Source: Spirochaetales bacterium (GTDB taxonomy: Bacteria; Spirochaetota; Spirochaetia; DSM-27196; SLAA01). From it: a DNA stretch of 33,290 nucleotides. The DNA lies in contig SLAA01000240.1 in NCBI GenBank assembly GCA_007127105.1, forward strand, positions 1-33,290. Direction: 5' to 3'. The notes beneath the pieces are model-generated. The model saw only the letters and a list, made by a program, of their open reading frames with translations, made no database searches and was not told where the DNA came from. Made by a program: the position numbers and the translations under genes. Of this stretch, positions 8,575 through 18,925 are shown piece after piece. Numbering within the stretch: position 1 is the stretch's first letter; the number at the start of each line of letters is the position of its first letter.

Positions 8575-10694
8575 ATGAACTCGGAAGTCCTCTCGAAACC
8601 TTTCGTGAGGAGGCTCGTGAGCTTTTGGAGCAGCTTGAGCAGCATCTCATGCAGCTTGAAGAGGATCCTGCAGACCACGACTCAATAGACGGCGCTTTTC
8701 GCGCCCTCCACACAATCAAAGGTTCCGGCAACATGTTTGACCTCGACGACTTGGTGGGTTTCACCCATATCGTAGAGGCAGTGTTCGTGCGTGTGCGTGA
8801 CGGGAAGTTGCCGGTAAGCAGAGAATTGATAGATCTCTCTCTGCAGGCTCGAGACCATATATCCCTTTTGCTCACCGCGACCGAAAGTGGAACCCTGGAC
8901 ACCGAGGTCGCCGAACGGTCACGACTGCTCTCTGTGGCATTTGAGGAATACCTGGATGCAGAGACATCTGCGGTCTCCGGAGGGGTTGCCGGAAAGCAGA
9001 ACTCGGAAGCGCCCAAGGATAGTGAGCATGAGTCGGAGGGGGAATGTACCTATCGCATTGAGTTCACTCCGGCTGCCGACTCCTTTCTCACCGGCGCAAA
9101 TCCGCTTCTCATTCTCAATGAGCTTGCTGAGCTTGGAACCATACTCAAGATTGGGTACTGCGAAGCTATTCCCGACCTCAAAGAGATTGAGCCTGAGTAC
9201 TGTTACTTGAGGTGGGTAATCCTGCTCACTACAGATCAGGGTGAAAACGCAGTTCGTGACGTCTTTATTTTTGTAGAAGGCAGTGCCGAGATAAAGATCG
9301 ATGTCATAGATGAAGCAGATCCCTTAATTGGTGAGTCGGGATACAAACGGCTTGGTGAGATTCTTGTTGACCGAGGCGAGATAAACCCCAAGGACCTTGA
9401 GTCGGCCGTGAGTTCCAAGAGTTACATAGGCGAGCTGCTGGTCAAAAAGGGTTTTGTGAGCGAGGAGCAGATCAATAGCGCGCTCCAGGAGCAGAACTAC
9501 GTCCGGGATATTCGCGAAAACCGACGGACGGTGGAAACCAGTACAACAATCAAGGTGAAGGTTGAGAAGCTTGACGAGCTCGTGAACCTGGTAGGTGAGT
9601 TTGTAACGATGCATGCAGGCATTGCAATGGTTGCTGAACGAAAGAATGACCAGGACTTTCGGGCTGCAGCTGAGCAAATGGAAGGGCTTATCCGGCAGGT
9701 GCGGGATCTCTCAATTGAGCTCCACATGGTGCCGGTGGAAATCCTCTTCTCCGGTTACAGGCGGCTTGTTCGTGATCTCTCCGAGGATTTGTCAAAGCAG
9801 GTGCAGCTCAAGCTGGAGGGCACCGAGACCGAACTTGATAAAAATGTCATTGACTCACTGAAAGACCCACTGCTGCACATAATCCGCAACAGCATAGATC
9901 ACGGAATTGAATCCCCCGAGGTTCGAACAAAAAAGGGTAAGCCTCCCACAGGCACATTAAGGCTCTCGGCGTACTATTCGGGTGCCAGCGTGGTGATTCA
10001 GGTTGTGGACGACGGAGCCGGAATGGATGTTGAGCGCATCCGCCAAAAGGGTATTGAACGCGGTGTCATTGATTCATCGGACCGGTACTCGGAACAGGAC
10101 ATCCTGCAACTCATTTTTGCCCCGGGGTTTTCGACCAACGAAGAAGCCACTAACGTGTCAGGTCGCGGTGTGGGTATGGATGTAGTTCGGCGCAATATAG
10201 AGGCAATTGGTGGGAGTATCCGTATTCAAACCGAGAAGGATGTCGGAACAACGCTCTCAATTCGCATTCCACTCACACTTGCAATTGTCGACGGACTGCT
10301 CTCACGAATTGGCGACTCGCTGTATCTTATCAATCTGTCCTATATCGTTGAGTGTCTTGACCTCAAGGATGTTCGCACGGCTGGCAACGGCGGTGACATG
10401 ATAGATTTCCGTGGCGAAATTGTCCCCTTCCTTGATCTGCGGAGGTACTTTGGTGTTGAAGGTGCAGCCGCCGAGCATCCGCAGCTGGTTGTTGTGGCCA
10501 TAGAGGAAAAAAAGATCGGGCTGGTCGTAGATGCCTTGCTGGACAAGTACCAGTCGGTCATTAAAAGTCTCGGCAAAATCTATGAACGCGTAGAAGGTAT
10601 TTCCGGGGCCATTATTCTGGGTGACGGCAAGCCAGCGCTTATGCTGGATGTAGATCGACTGGTGAAGGTCACGCGTGATGAGGTGAAGAAATGA
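8571..10694 (+). CDS. cheA: Chemotaxis histidine kinase CheA
   Basis: P1 Hpt (FRALHTIKGSGNMF), HATPase (LLHIIRNSIDHGIE, VVDDGAGMD, ATNVSGRGVGMDVVRRNIE), C-terminal CheW-like domain. Confidence 0.97.
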   Translation: MNELGSPLETFREEARELLEQLEQHLMQLEEDPADHDSIDGAFRALHTIKGSGNMFDLDDLVGFTHIVEAVFVRVRDGKLPVSRELIDLSLQARDHISLLLTATESGTLDTEVAERSRLLSVAFEEYLDAETSAVSGGVAGKQNSEAPKDSEHESEGECTYRIEFTPAADSFLTGANPLLILNELAELGTILKIGYCEAIPDLKEIEPEYCYLRWVILLTTDQGENAVRDVFIFVEGSAEIKIDVIDEADPLIGESGYKRLGEILVDRGEINPKDLESAVSSKSYIGELLVKKGFVSEEQINSALQEQNYVRDIRENRRTVETSTTIKVKVEKLDELVNLVGEFVTMHAGIAMVAERKNDQDFRAAAEQMEGLIRQVRDLSIELHMVPVEILFSGYRRLVRDLSEDLSKQVQLKLEGTETELDKNVIDSLKDPLLHIIRNSIDHGIESPEVRTKKGKPPTGTLRLSAYYSGASVVIQVVDDGAGMDVERIRQKGIERGVIDSSDRYSEQDILQLIFAPGFSTNEEATNVSGRGVGMDVVRRNIEAIGGSIRIQTEKDVGTTLSIRIPLTLAIVDGLLSRIGDSLYLINLSYIVECLDLKDVRTAGNGGDMIDFRGEIVPFLDLRRYFGVEGAAAEHPQLVVVAIEEKKIGLVVDALLDKYQSVIKSLGKIYERVEGISGAIILGDGKPALMLDVDRLVKVTRDEVKK

Positions 10695-11182
10695 GTGCCG
10701 ATACCGAGAAATATCTGGTGTTCTCGGTCGCCGAGGAAAAGTATGCGGTTGAGGTAGTTCGGGTAGAGGAGGTCATTGAGGCCTACGGCATTACGCCTGT
10801 TCCTCGCACGCCCAGCTACCTTCTGGGAATAATAAACCTCCGGGGCCGCATTGTACCGGTGCTCTGTGTGCGCCGACGGTTCGGGTTTGAGGCAGCTGTC
10901 ACCACTACCGACACGCGCTTGGTGGTGCTTCAGGTGTGCCTTGGTGAGGAGTTGGTTTCGTTGGGGGCAGTGCTCGACGCGGTTCATGGAGTGGTGGATA
11001 TATCGCCTTCCGCCATTGAGAAGCGCCCCGCTCTAGGCAATAGTGGTGATCAACACATTGCCGTCACCTCCATAGCAAAGCTTGAGAACGAACTGCTGCT
11101 GGTTCTGGATGCCGACCGGCTCCTTACCAGGGAATACCTTGACGACAGTTACGAGCACCTGCGTCGGCAAGCTGGTGGATAA
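10691..11182 (+). CDS. cheW: Chemotaxis adaptor CheW
   Basis: EKYLVFSVAEEKYAVEVVRVEEVIE...VPRTPSYLLGIINLRGRIVPVL; 4-nt overlap with cheA. Confidence 0.93.
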   Translation: MSADTEKYLVFSVAEEKYAVEVVRVEEVIEAYGITPVPRTPSYLLGIINLRGRIVPVLCVRRRFGFEAAVTTTDTRLVVLQVCLGEELVSLGAVLDAVHGVVDISPSAIEKRPALGNSGDQHIAVTSIAKLENELLLVLDADRLLTREYLDDSYEHLRRQAGG

Positions 11183-11191
11183 GACGAGCTG

Positions 11192-12688
11192 TTGGATAAA
11201 ACTCTTCTTGCCGTTGCATCAACAACGGTTTTTTCCTACTATGGGAAAATGTCCCGGAACCTTCTACCCGCAAGCTTGGTTGGGCTACGAGTGTTCATGG
11301 TTGGAATCAAGGGTTCCGGCATGACGGCACTTGCAGAACTCTTTAAGCATATGGGTGCCTTGCCTCAAGGCTCAGATACGCAGGAAACTTTCTACACCGA
11401 CGCCATCCTCAAGGAACTTGGCATTCCCTTCTTTGAAGGCTTTGACAAGGCAAATCTTCCGTCACAGTGTGACTTGGTGGTCTACTCGGCTGCGTACGAC
11501 CCGGTGATGCACCCAGAACTCCTTGCTGCGTCCGAGCGAGGACTGCCTATGCTCACCTATCCGGAAGCCTTAGGTGAGCTCTCCCGTCGTGTGCCTTCGG
11601 TTGGGGTGTCCGGTGTTCACGGAAAGACCACCACCACAGCTATGGTAGGTGAGCTCATTCGCATGGGCAAGTTGCCCGGCAACGTACTTGTTGGAAGTGC
11701 ATCACTTGGCTTTGGCGGGCGGCAGGTGTATACCGGGGGTGACCGTTTCCTCGTTGCCGAAACCTGTGAGTACCGGCGACACTTTCTCTCTTTTACTCCC
11801 ACGGTGCTGGTGCTCACCGGGGTAGAGGCAGATCACCTTGACTACTACCGTGACTACGACGACATTCGCAACGCCTTTCTAGAATACTCCGAGCGCATTA
11901 CTCAGGGTGGGAGTCTCATCTACTGTGCAGACAATGCAGGAGCTTGCGAGGTAGCCGCAGCCGTGGCCTCCAGGCGGCCGGATGTGAAACGCATCCCCTA
12001 CGGGCACACCGCCGAGGGCGGATTTCGCATTCATGAGATATCCTACGAGGAAGGAAGGCAGGTGTTTCGGCTCGAGGGTGTCGCAGAACCCTTTGAGCTA
12101 CCGGTTCCGGGGCGTCACAATCAGCTCAATGCGGCAGCGGCACTTGCGGCGGTAGATGAACTGAGCCGTGCGGTTGGGTTGGCGGCGCTGAGTGCAGATG
12201 CGGCAACCTCCGCATTGGCCGGATTTCGCGGCACCAAGCGTCGCGCCGAGCTCCGTGGGGAGTACCGGGGAGTGCTGTTCATGGACGACTACGGTCATCA
12301 CCCAACCGCAATTTCCGGAACCCTGGAGGGCCTGCGGGACTTCTATCCCGGCCGTCGCCTTGTGGTTGACTTCATGTCCCATACCTTTAGCCGGACCGAA
12401 GCGCTGTTGCAGGACTTTGCTCGCTGTTTTTCGGCTGCCGACCTCGTTATCCTCCATAAAATTTATGCGTCGGCTCGTGAGCAGTACGGTGGGTCCGTTG
12501 ACGGCTATGCGCTGTTTCGCGCCGTGTCGGCTCAGCACTCTGCGGTTCAGTATTTTGAGGAACCGCTCGACGCGGTGCCATACCTGCGTACAACCCTGCA
12601 GCCCGGTGATTTATTCGTAACCCTTGGTGCCGGTGATAACTGGCGCATTATTGACACGCTGTTAGACTTGCCTGAGTTTGGCAGGTGA
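11192..12688 (+). CDS. murC: UDP-N-acetylmuramate--L-alanine ligase (Mur ligase family)
   Basis: VFMVGIKGSGMTALAELF, GVSGVHGKTTTTAM, AETCEYRRHFLSFTPTVLVLTGVEADHLDYY, DDYGHHPTAI. Start may be internal (e.g. ATG near 11249). Confidence 0.9.
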   Translation: MDKTLLAVASTTVFSYYGKMSRNLLPASLVGLRVFMVGIKGSGMTALAELFKHMGALPQGSDTQETFYTDAILKELGIPFFEGFDKANLPSQCDLVVYSAAYDPVMHPELLAASERGLPMLTYPEALGELSRRVPSVGVSGVHGKTTTTAMVGELIRMGKLPGNVLVGSASLGFGGRQVYTGGDRFLVAETCEYRRHFLSFTPTVLVLTGVEADHLDYYRDYDDIRNAFLEYSERITQGGSLIYCADNAGACEVAAAVASRRPDVKRIPYGHTAEGGFRIHEISYEEGRQVFRLEGVAEPFELPVPGRHNQLNAAAALAAVDELSRAVGLAALSADAATSALAGFRGTKRRAELRGEYRGVLFMDDYGHHPTAISGTLEGLRDFYPGRRLVVDFMSHTFSRTEALLQDFARCFSAADLVILHKIYASAREQYGGSVDGYALFRAVSAQHSAVQYFEEPLDAVPYLRTTLQPGDLFVTLGAGDNWRIIDTLLDLPEFGR

Positions 12689-12698
12689 GGAGCTCCTG

Positions 12699-13565
12699 AT
12701 GCGAAGCATGACGGCCTACGCCATTGACGAAGGAATGAATGAACGCTTCTCGGTGAGTCTGGAAATCAAGTCGGTGAACAACAGATATCTTGACGTTGCC
12801 TGTAATCTGCCGTCTTTTCTGGCACCGCTTGAGGCGGAGTTACGGGGAGTTGTCTCGGACAAAGTCTCTCGGGGGCGCGTAGACCTTACTGTTCGTGTGA
12901 GAGAGCTGCAAAGTGAGATTGAGGTCGATGTCGACGCGGTCAATGCAGAAAAGTACGTCACCGCGCTCCAACGTTTGGCCGGGCTTGCCGGAATTACCGC
13001 AGAGCTGAGGGTTGAGCATCTTTTAGGATTCGAGGGTCTCTTCAGCGTTGAGAAGAAGCGCGACCCGGAAATGTACAAACCTGCGGTCATGGAGGCTTTA
13101 GAGCGGGCATTGCAGAGCTTTCTTGAACAGGCCGAGCGGGAAGGGGAGAAGACGCAGCTCGATATCTTCACGCAGCTTGAACGCATTGAGCGCCATCTTG
13201 GTGTAATTGAGGAGCAGGCACCGCGGCTGCAGCAGCGTATTCGGGATCAGCTTATGCTTCGTTTTACCGAGATGCTCGGTGACGGGGTAGATGAAGGCCG
13301 CGTGTACGCAGAAACCGCGGTGCAGTTAGTCAAGCACTCCATTAATGAAGAGATCGTCCGAATGAGAGCTCATTTTGGCGGATTCCGCTCTATGGTAGCC
13401 GAGGGTGGCCCTATGGGCAAGAAACTGGACTTCCTCTGCCAGGAACTCAATAGAGAGATCAATACCATTGGGTCAAAGAGTTTTCTGTATGAAATTGCCG
13501 AGGCCGTTATAGAGATCAAGGACGCTATTGAGAACATGCGGGAGCAGTTGCGAAATGTCGAGTAA
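12699..13565 (+). CDS. YicC/YloC family endoribonuclease
   Basis: MRSMTAYA start after GAGGAGCT; SLEIKSVNNRYLDVACNLP, RGRVDLTVRV, KKLDFLCQELNREINTIGSKS. Confidence 0.93.
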   Translation: MRSMTAYAIDEGMNERFSVSLEIKSVNNRYLDVACNLPSFLAPLEAELRGVVSDKVSRGRVDLTVRVRELQSEIEVDVDAVNAEKYVTALQRLAGLAGITAELRVEHLLGFEGLFSVEKKRDPEMYKPAVMEALERALQSFLEQAEREGEKTQLDIFTQLERIERHLGVIEEQAPRLQQRIRDQLMLRFTEMLGDGVDEGRVYAETAVQLVKHSINEEIVRMRAHFGGFRSMVAEGGPMGKKLDFLCQELNREINTIGSKSFLYEIAEAVIEIKDAIENMREQLRNVE

Positions 13566-14097
13566 GGCAGACGGAGAGCTGCGGATTGCAGTGTCCGGCA
13601 AGAGCGGCTGTGGCAACTCGACCGTGAGCCGCATTGTTGCCGAGAGTCTTGGACTGCGTCTTGTTAACTACACCTTTCATAGTATTGCCGACGAGAGAGG
13701 AATCCCGTTTGAAGAAGTGTGCCGACTTGCAGAGGAAGACTCCAGTTGGGATCGATATCTTGACCGCCGGCAAATTGAACTGGCCATGGAGCAACCCTGT
13801 GTACTTGGGTCGCGTTTGGCGGTCTGGTTGCTTCACAGCGCAACCCTCAAGGTGTATTTGACGGCCTCCCTGGAGGAGCGCGCGCGTCGTATTCAGGAAC
13901 GTGAGGGGGGCGCCTTCGACGAGGTTCTGCAAAAGACCCTGGACCGCGACCGCAAGGATCGTGAACGTTACATGCGACTCTACAATATTGACAACAACGA
14001 GTTTGGCTTCGTTGATCTTATCATCAATACTGAACACCACAACCAGCACCAGGTTGCCGATCTGATCATAGCAGAGGTGAGTGGCGCTAAACTGTAG
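13555..14097 (+). CDS. Cytidylate kinase-like protein
   Basis: IAVSGKSGCGNSTVSRIVAESLGLRLVNYTF; LGSRLAVWLL; LTASLEERARRIQEREG; DLIINTEHHN. Start at ATG 13555. Confidence 0.8.
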   Translation: MSSKADGELRIAVSGKSGCGNSTVSRIVAESLGLRLVNYTFHSIADERGIPFEEVCRLAEEDSSWDRYLDRRQIELAMEQPCVLGSRLAVWLLHSATLKVYLTASLEERARRIQEREGGAFDEVLQKTLDRDRKDRERYMRLYNIDNNEFGFVDLIINTEHHNQHQVADLIIAEVSGAKL

Positions 14098-14136
14098 GGC
14101 GAGCCGGGAAGGTCGCGGGTCTGCCCCGGAACTTGT

Positions 14137-15330
14137 CTATCCCAGGATGGGAATAATTGCCAGCAGCACACCAGCGGCAACGGCCGAACCCAGTACACCC
14201 GCCACATTCGGGCCCATCGCATGCATAATGAGATAGTTCCCGTGATCCTCATCACGTCCAAGACGCGCGGCTACGCGCGCCGCCATAGGAACGGCCGACA
14301 CACCGGCCGCGCCGATGAGTGGGTTAATCTTGTTGCCCGGCAGCATGTTCAGAACTTTTGCCAGCAATACTCCCGCCGCAGTCCCTATAGCAAAAGCAAC
14401 CAGGCCAAGGAGCACGATCCCAAGGGTCTCGGGACGGAGAAACTCGTCGGCACCAAGTTTTGAGCCCACTGCAAGACCCAGGAGTATAGTCACAATGTTT
14501 ATCATCTCGTTGCCAGCTGCCCGCGCTAAGCGTTCGGTGACGCCACTCTCGCGTAGTAGATTACCGAACATGAGTGCCCCTATCAGCGGAGCCGCGGTCG
14601 GCAAGAGCAAAACACACAAGGCGAGTGCCGCTAAGGGGAAGAGAATGCGCTCAAGGCGAGAAACCTGTCGCAGTTGCTTCATGCGTATTCCACGTTCAGC
14701 CTTGGTGGTGAGCAGGCGGACTATTGGGGGTTGAATGATAGGAACCAGCGCCATGTAGGTATAGGCGGCAACGGCAACCGCACCCAGAAGTCGAGGTGAC
14801 AGTTGTGAGGCTATGAAAATGGCGGTTGGACCGTCGGCACCGCCAATGATTGCAATTGCCCCTGCATCGGCAAGGGTGAATCCAAAACCGAAAAACTCGG
14901 TAAGTATGGCTGTACCAATAACGGTAGAAAAGATACCAAACTGGGCGGCTGCTCCAAGGAGCGCGGTTTTGGGGTTGGCAATGAGTGGGCCAAAGTCGGT
15001 CATTGAACCGATTCCAACAAAGATAAGCACCGGGAAAAGGCCGGAGGCAATTCCAAAGCCGTAGATCTGACCCAGGAAGCCACCAAACTCGGTTGTGATC
15101 TCGAGCGTCAGCGGATCAATGATCTCTCGCGTAGCTGTAGCAATGCCCGCAATCGGAACATTTGCAAGAATTCCACCAAAACCAATGGGAATAAGAAGCA
15201 GTGGTTCAAACTCTTTGCGGATAGCCAGATAAATGAGAAGGCTGGACACCGCGATCATGAACAGGCTGCCAATATCCATAGCGGCAATTCCGGTAGCGAG
15301 CCATACTTCGTGTAGCGTCTGTACAAACAT
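14137..15330 (-). CDS. oadB: Sodium-ion-translocating decarboxylase beta subunit
   Basis: Polytopic; [89 protein letters not shown]. Confidence 0.95.
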   Translation of the reverse strand: MFVQTLHEVWLATGIAAMDIGSLFMIAVSSLLIYLAIRKEFEPLLLIPIGFGGILANVPIAGIATATREIIDPLTLEITTEFGGFLGQIYGFGIASGLFPVLIFVGIGSMTDFGPLIANPKTALLGAAAQFGIFSTVIGTAILTEFFGFGFTLADAGAIAIIGGADGPTAIFIASQLSPRLLGAVAVAAYTYMALVPIIQPPIVRLLTTKAERGIRMKQLRQVSRLERILFPLAALALCVLLLPTAAPLIGALMFGNLLRESGVTERLARAAGNEMINIVTILLGLAVGSKLGADEFLRPETLGIVLLGLVAFAIGTAAGVLLAKVLNMLPGNKINPLIGAAGVSAVPMAARVAARLGRDEDHGNYLIMHAMGPNVAGVLGSAVAAGVLLAIIPILG

Positions 15331-15347
15331 GCGGTTACTCCGGTTGC

Positions 15348-17252
15348 CTAATGCGTGATTCGTAACAGGACCGAGTCGGCGGCAACCTGATCCCCGGTTT
15401 CTACAAATACATCGGTCACGATGCCTCGCACCGGTGACTCAACCGGAGTCTCCATCTTCATGGCCTCCAGTACAATGATCTCGTCGCCTTTGTTGACCGA
15501 GGCTCCCGGCGCGACCGACATTCGCAAAACAAGTCCGGACATGGGCGCCTTGAGATCTAAGACAGCCTTGAACTCATCTGCTCCGTCGGTGCGCTCGGCT
15601 GCGGTCGTATCCGGTGGAAGATCGCCAGCCGGGCTGTGTCCGCCAGCAACCGGGTGCGACCCAGCCGGCCCAGGAGCGCCAGCCTGTATAGCTACCTGGT
15701 ACTCCTTACCATTCACCAGCGCGGTCTGGCCCTTGAGGTCAATTTCGTAGCGGTGGCTGTCAATGGTTACGCTGTAGCGGCCGGAATGATTGCCGACCGG
15801 CACACGGTCACCATGCGCACCGCCGGACTCGCGGGGTGTCGAGCCTTCGGAGCCATTCTTACGCACGCCGAGCCGGCCCTTTCCTGCCAGAAAGGCAATC
15901 CCTTTTTCTTTACAGGTTGCAGCAATGAAAACATTCTCGTCGGAAACGGGAATGTCTGTATCTATGAGGGAGGCGCGCGCCGCCTCCATACCCTTTTTGG
16001 GGTCGCGTTCGTTTATATCAAGAGGACTCTCGGTGGTCGCTTCAAGCCCCAGCTGTTCAGTTGCAAGCCTCACAACCTCGGGATCAGGTGGAACCGGAGT
16101 CTTCCCGTAGTACCCGAGCACCATCTTGCCGTAGCCCTCTGCAATGCGTTTCCATGGGCCAAGCATGACGTTGTTGAAGGCCTGCTGGAAATAGAACTGC
16201 GAAACCGGAGTCACCGAGGTTCCAAAACCGCCACGGCTAATGACCTCTCCCATGTTGCGAATAACCTCGTCAAAGCGGTGCAGGAGGTTATTGTCCCGCA
16301 GCATCTGTGTGTTTGCAGTAAGTGCGCCACCCGGCATTGGACTAAAGGGAATGACCGGTTCAACCGCAATTGCCTCGGGGGGCACAAAGTACTCGCTCAT
16401 GCACTCGCGAAAAACTTCCTCGGCCTCGATCACTTTCTGAATATCTATACCGAGATCATACTTGGTGCCGCGCAGTGCGTGCCACATGGTGACGATGTCT
16501 GGTTGGCAGGTGCCGCCAGAAACCGGCGCCATTGACAGGTCTATCTGATCTACGCCGGCGTCAAGTGCTGCCATGTACTGGGAAATACTTACCCCCGCAG
16601 TTTCGTGGGTGTGAAACGAAATGTGCACATCCTTGCCGAGCATCTCACGAGCGCCCTTGATGGTGTCATACACCTTGCTGGGTACCGAGGTACCGGAGGC
16701 GTCCTTAAAGCACACTGAGTCGAATGGAATTTCAGCGTCGAGGATCTGCCTGAGCATCTGGAGATAGAACTCCGCAGTGTGCGCCCCCTCGACGTCAGGT
16801 GGTAACTCCATGAGTGTGACACATACCTCGTGCTTCAGGCCTGCCTCGTTAATGCAGCGGCCACTATAGACCAGGTTCTCTACATCGTTGAGTGCGTCAA
16901 AATTGCGGATCGTTGTAATGCTGTGTTTCTTAAAGAGCTCAGCATGCAGTTTGATAATGTCTCGCGGTTGCGAGTCGAGGCCTACCACATTTATGCCACG
17001 AGCAAGTGTCTGGAGGTTAGCCTCCGGTCCGGCAGCTGCTCGAACCGAGTCATGCATGGCGAACGCATCTTCGTTGCAATAGAAGTACAGAGACTGAAAG
17101 CGAGCTCCGCCTCCAATTTCATGATGCATAATGCCGGCGTTGCGTGCCGCCTCGACCGCGGGTAAGAAATCCTCGGTGAACACCCGTGCTCCGAATACCG
17201 ACTGAAAGCCGTCTCTGAATCCGGTGTTCATGAACTTGACGAGTTTTTTCAT
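15348..17252 (-). CDS. oadA: Oxaloacetate decarboxylase alpha-type carboxyltransferase with C-terminal biotinyl domain
   Basis: [44 protein letters not shown], and C-terminal biotin motif [11 protein letters not shown]. Confidence 0.93.
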   Translation of the reverse strand: MKKLVKFMNTGFRDGFQSVFGARVFTEDFLPAVEAARNAGIMHHEIGGGARFQSLYFYCNEDAFAMHDSVRAAAGPEANLQTLARGINVVGLDSQPRDIIKLHAELFKKHSITTIRNFDALNDVENLVYSGRCINEAGLKHEVCVTLMELPPDVEGAHTAEFYLQMLRQILDAEIPFDSVCFKDASGTSVPSKVYDTIKGAREMLGKDVHISFHTHETAGVSISQYMAALDAGVDQIDLSMAPVSGGTCQPDIVTMWHALRGTKYDLGIDIQKVIEAEEVFRECMSEYFVPPEAIAVEPVIPFSPMPGGALTANTQMLRDNNLLHRFDEVIRNMGEVISRGGFGTSVTPVSQFYFQQAFNNVMLGPWKRIAEGYGKMVLGYYGKTPVPPDPEVVRLATEQLGLEATTESPLDINERDPKKGMEAARASLIDTDIPVSDENVFIAATCKEKGIAFLAGKGRLGVRKNGSEGSTPRESGGAHGDRVPVGNHSGRYSVTIDSHRYEIDLKGQTALVNGKEYQVAIQAGAPGPAGSHPVAGGHSPAGDLPPDTTAAERTDGADEFKAVLDLKAPMSGLVLRMSVAPGASVNKGDEIIVLEAMKMETPVESPVRGIVTDVFVETGDQVAADSVLLRITH

Positions 17253-17482
17253 GGTGTGCTTTCCTTTGTGTCTGTATGTATGCGTCTGCTCTGAGCGTGT
17301 GCCAGCGCGACCGCCAGCGCAATCTCCGGTTCACCCATACCCGGGGCGTAGTGTGAAGGAAACAAAACCTGAGAGGCAAAGCTTACTCCGGTAAGCGTAA
17401 GCACCAGCAAGCCAAGGAAAACAAACACCACCAGCATGCCAATTAAGGCTATAGTAAGGGTTGCTGCTAACACGTGAGTCAC
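17249..17482 (-). CDS. oadG: Oxaloacetate decarboxylase gamma-like subunit
   Basis: Small protein with one N-terminal TM helix (ALIGMLVVFVFLGLLVLTLTG), 4-nt overlap with oadA, oadGAB order. Confidence 0.75.
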   Translation of the reverse strand: MTHVLAATLTIALIGMLVVFVFLGLLVLTLTGVSFASQVLFPSHYAPGMGEPEIALAVALAHAQSRRIHTDTKESTP

Positions 17483-17547
17483 CTCCGAGTAGGGGATTAT
17501 TTCCAGATAGACGACCAGAGCGGTTTGTATTTATATACATAATTCCC

Positions 17548-17563
17548 GCCCCTGTCCAGGGGC
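17548..17563. repeat. Intergenic hairpin between oadG and rpoZ-like gene
   Basis: GCCCCT-gtcc-AGGGGC in the divergent intergenic region. Confidence 0.45.
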
Positions 17564-17640
17564 TTTACCAGCAGCGCAGGAATCGTTATCATAAGCCTTC
17601 AAGCGACAAGTGTCGTCCGCATGCGCAGGAGAAACCCAAT

Positions 17641-17832
17641 ATGATCATTCCTTTGCGAGAACTAGAAAACCACCACGGAAACGTATACGAGACCACATCG
17701 GCAGCTATACGTCGAGCGTTCCAAATTACCGTAACCGGCGACGACGAACTGGACGTAAATGAAGGCAAAGTGGTGTCTACCGCCATACGCCAGGTGCTTA
17801 CCAAGAAAGTTCAGTTCCAGATCGAGGACTAA
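17641..17832 (+). CDS. rpoZ: DNA-directed RNA polymerase omega subunit-like protein
   Basis: MIIPLRELENHHGNVYETTSAAIRRAFQITVTGDDELDVNEGKVVSTAIRQVLTKKVQFQIED: size and AAIRRAFQ...KVVSTAIRQVL pattern fit omega; RBS AGGAGA upstream. Confidence 0.6.
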   Translation: MIIPLRELENHHGNVYETTSAAIRRAFQITVTGDDELDVNEGKVVSTAIRQVLTKKVQFQIED

Positions 17833-17841
17833 GGAAGCCGC

Positions 17842-18858
17842 ATGAGCGGCGTGCCCAATCCAACACCGGCCCCAGCATTAGAACCGGCGGCCTTACCACC
17901 CTTTCTCTGCGTTTTTGGGCCTACCGGGACCGGCAAGACCGAGATCTTACTCAAGGCTTTTGCCGGACGGGCCGAGGTGATTAGTGCGGACTCAATGCAG
18001 GTGTACAAGCAGCTCAATATTGGGACCGCCAAGCCGTCCCCTGCGGTACAGCGTGAGTTACCACATCATTTGATAGATATACTCAGCCTGCATGAAGCGT
18101 ACGACGCCGGTAGTTTCGTCAGGCACACTGAACAGCTGCTTCCCGAAATAGCAGCCCGTGGAAAGATTCCCATTGTGTCCGGGGGAACGGGGTTCTACAT
18201 CCGGGCGCTGCTGTACGGACTTCCGGAAGCTCCGCCTTCCGATCCGGAGCACCGTCGGCGTCTAGAAGAGCGGCTAGTGCGAGCCGGGGCAGAGTCCTTA
18301 CGGCGAGAACTTGAAGAAGTAGATCCCGTTTCTGCAGCCAAGATCAAGGAAGCCGACCACTATCGTCTTGTACGGGCCCTTGAGGTCTACTACAGTTCCG
18401 GTCGCCCGCGGTCGAGTTATCAGGTACCCGATACCATGCGCCCCGGTCTGCGGGTAGTCGCCGTGAACCTGAACCGCCCGCGGCCCAATCTGTATGCCCG
18501 CATTAATGCCAGGGTGGAGTCCATGCTTCAGGCAGGTCTTGCCGAGGAAATCTTGGGACTGGCTCGGGCCGGTTACCATGCGCAACACGCAGGCATCCGC
18601 AGTATCGGATACAAAGAGTTTTTCGACGCACTTGAGGAAGGTGTTTTGACCCTCGAGTCTCTCCAAGGTGCCGGTGCTTCTGAGAATCCGGCCGTAAAGG
18701 AGCTCGTCCGCCTCATTCAGCGGAATAGCCGACACTACGCAAAACGACAAATGTTGTTTTTCCGTAGCATAGAAGAGGCAATAGGCATTCACGCCGACGA
18801 TGATCAGTCCTTACTGAGAGTCGCAAGCTCATTATTTTCGAGCTCGGACAGGCCTTGA
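17842..18858 (+). CDS. miaA: tRNA dimethylallyltransferase MiaA
   Basis: FGPTGTGKTEILL, ISADSMQVYKQLNIGTAKPS, PHHLIDIL, GGTGFYIRALLYGLPEAP, IGYKEF, AKRQMLFFR. Confidence 0.97.
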   Translation: MSGVPNPTPAPALEPAALPPFLCVFGPTGTGKTEILLKAFAGRAEVISADSMQVYKQLNIGTAKPSPAVQRELPHHLIDILSLHEAYDAGSFVRHTEQLLPEIAARGKIPIVSGGTGFYIRALLYGLPEAPPSDPEHRRRLEERLVRAGAESLRRELEEVDPVSAAKIKEADHYRLVRALEVYYSSGRPRSSYQVPDTMRPGLRVVAVNLNRPRPNLYARINARVESMLQAGLAEEILGLARAGYHAQHAGIRSIGYKEFFDALEEGVLTLESLQGAGASENPAVKELVRLIQRNSRHYAKRQMLFFRSIEEAIGIHADDDQSLLRVASSLFSSSDRP

Positions 18859-18925
18859 CAGTGGACGGCCTAATAAGCATACTGAGCGCTCATCTTTCAC
18901 CTGTTGCCTAAGGAGTAGATTAAGA

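Noticed and set aside
15636-16535. 299-aa + strand ORF antisense to oadA
   Set aside because: Shadow ORF fully opposite a strongly conserved gene; no recognisable domain.
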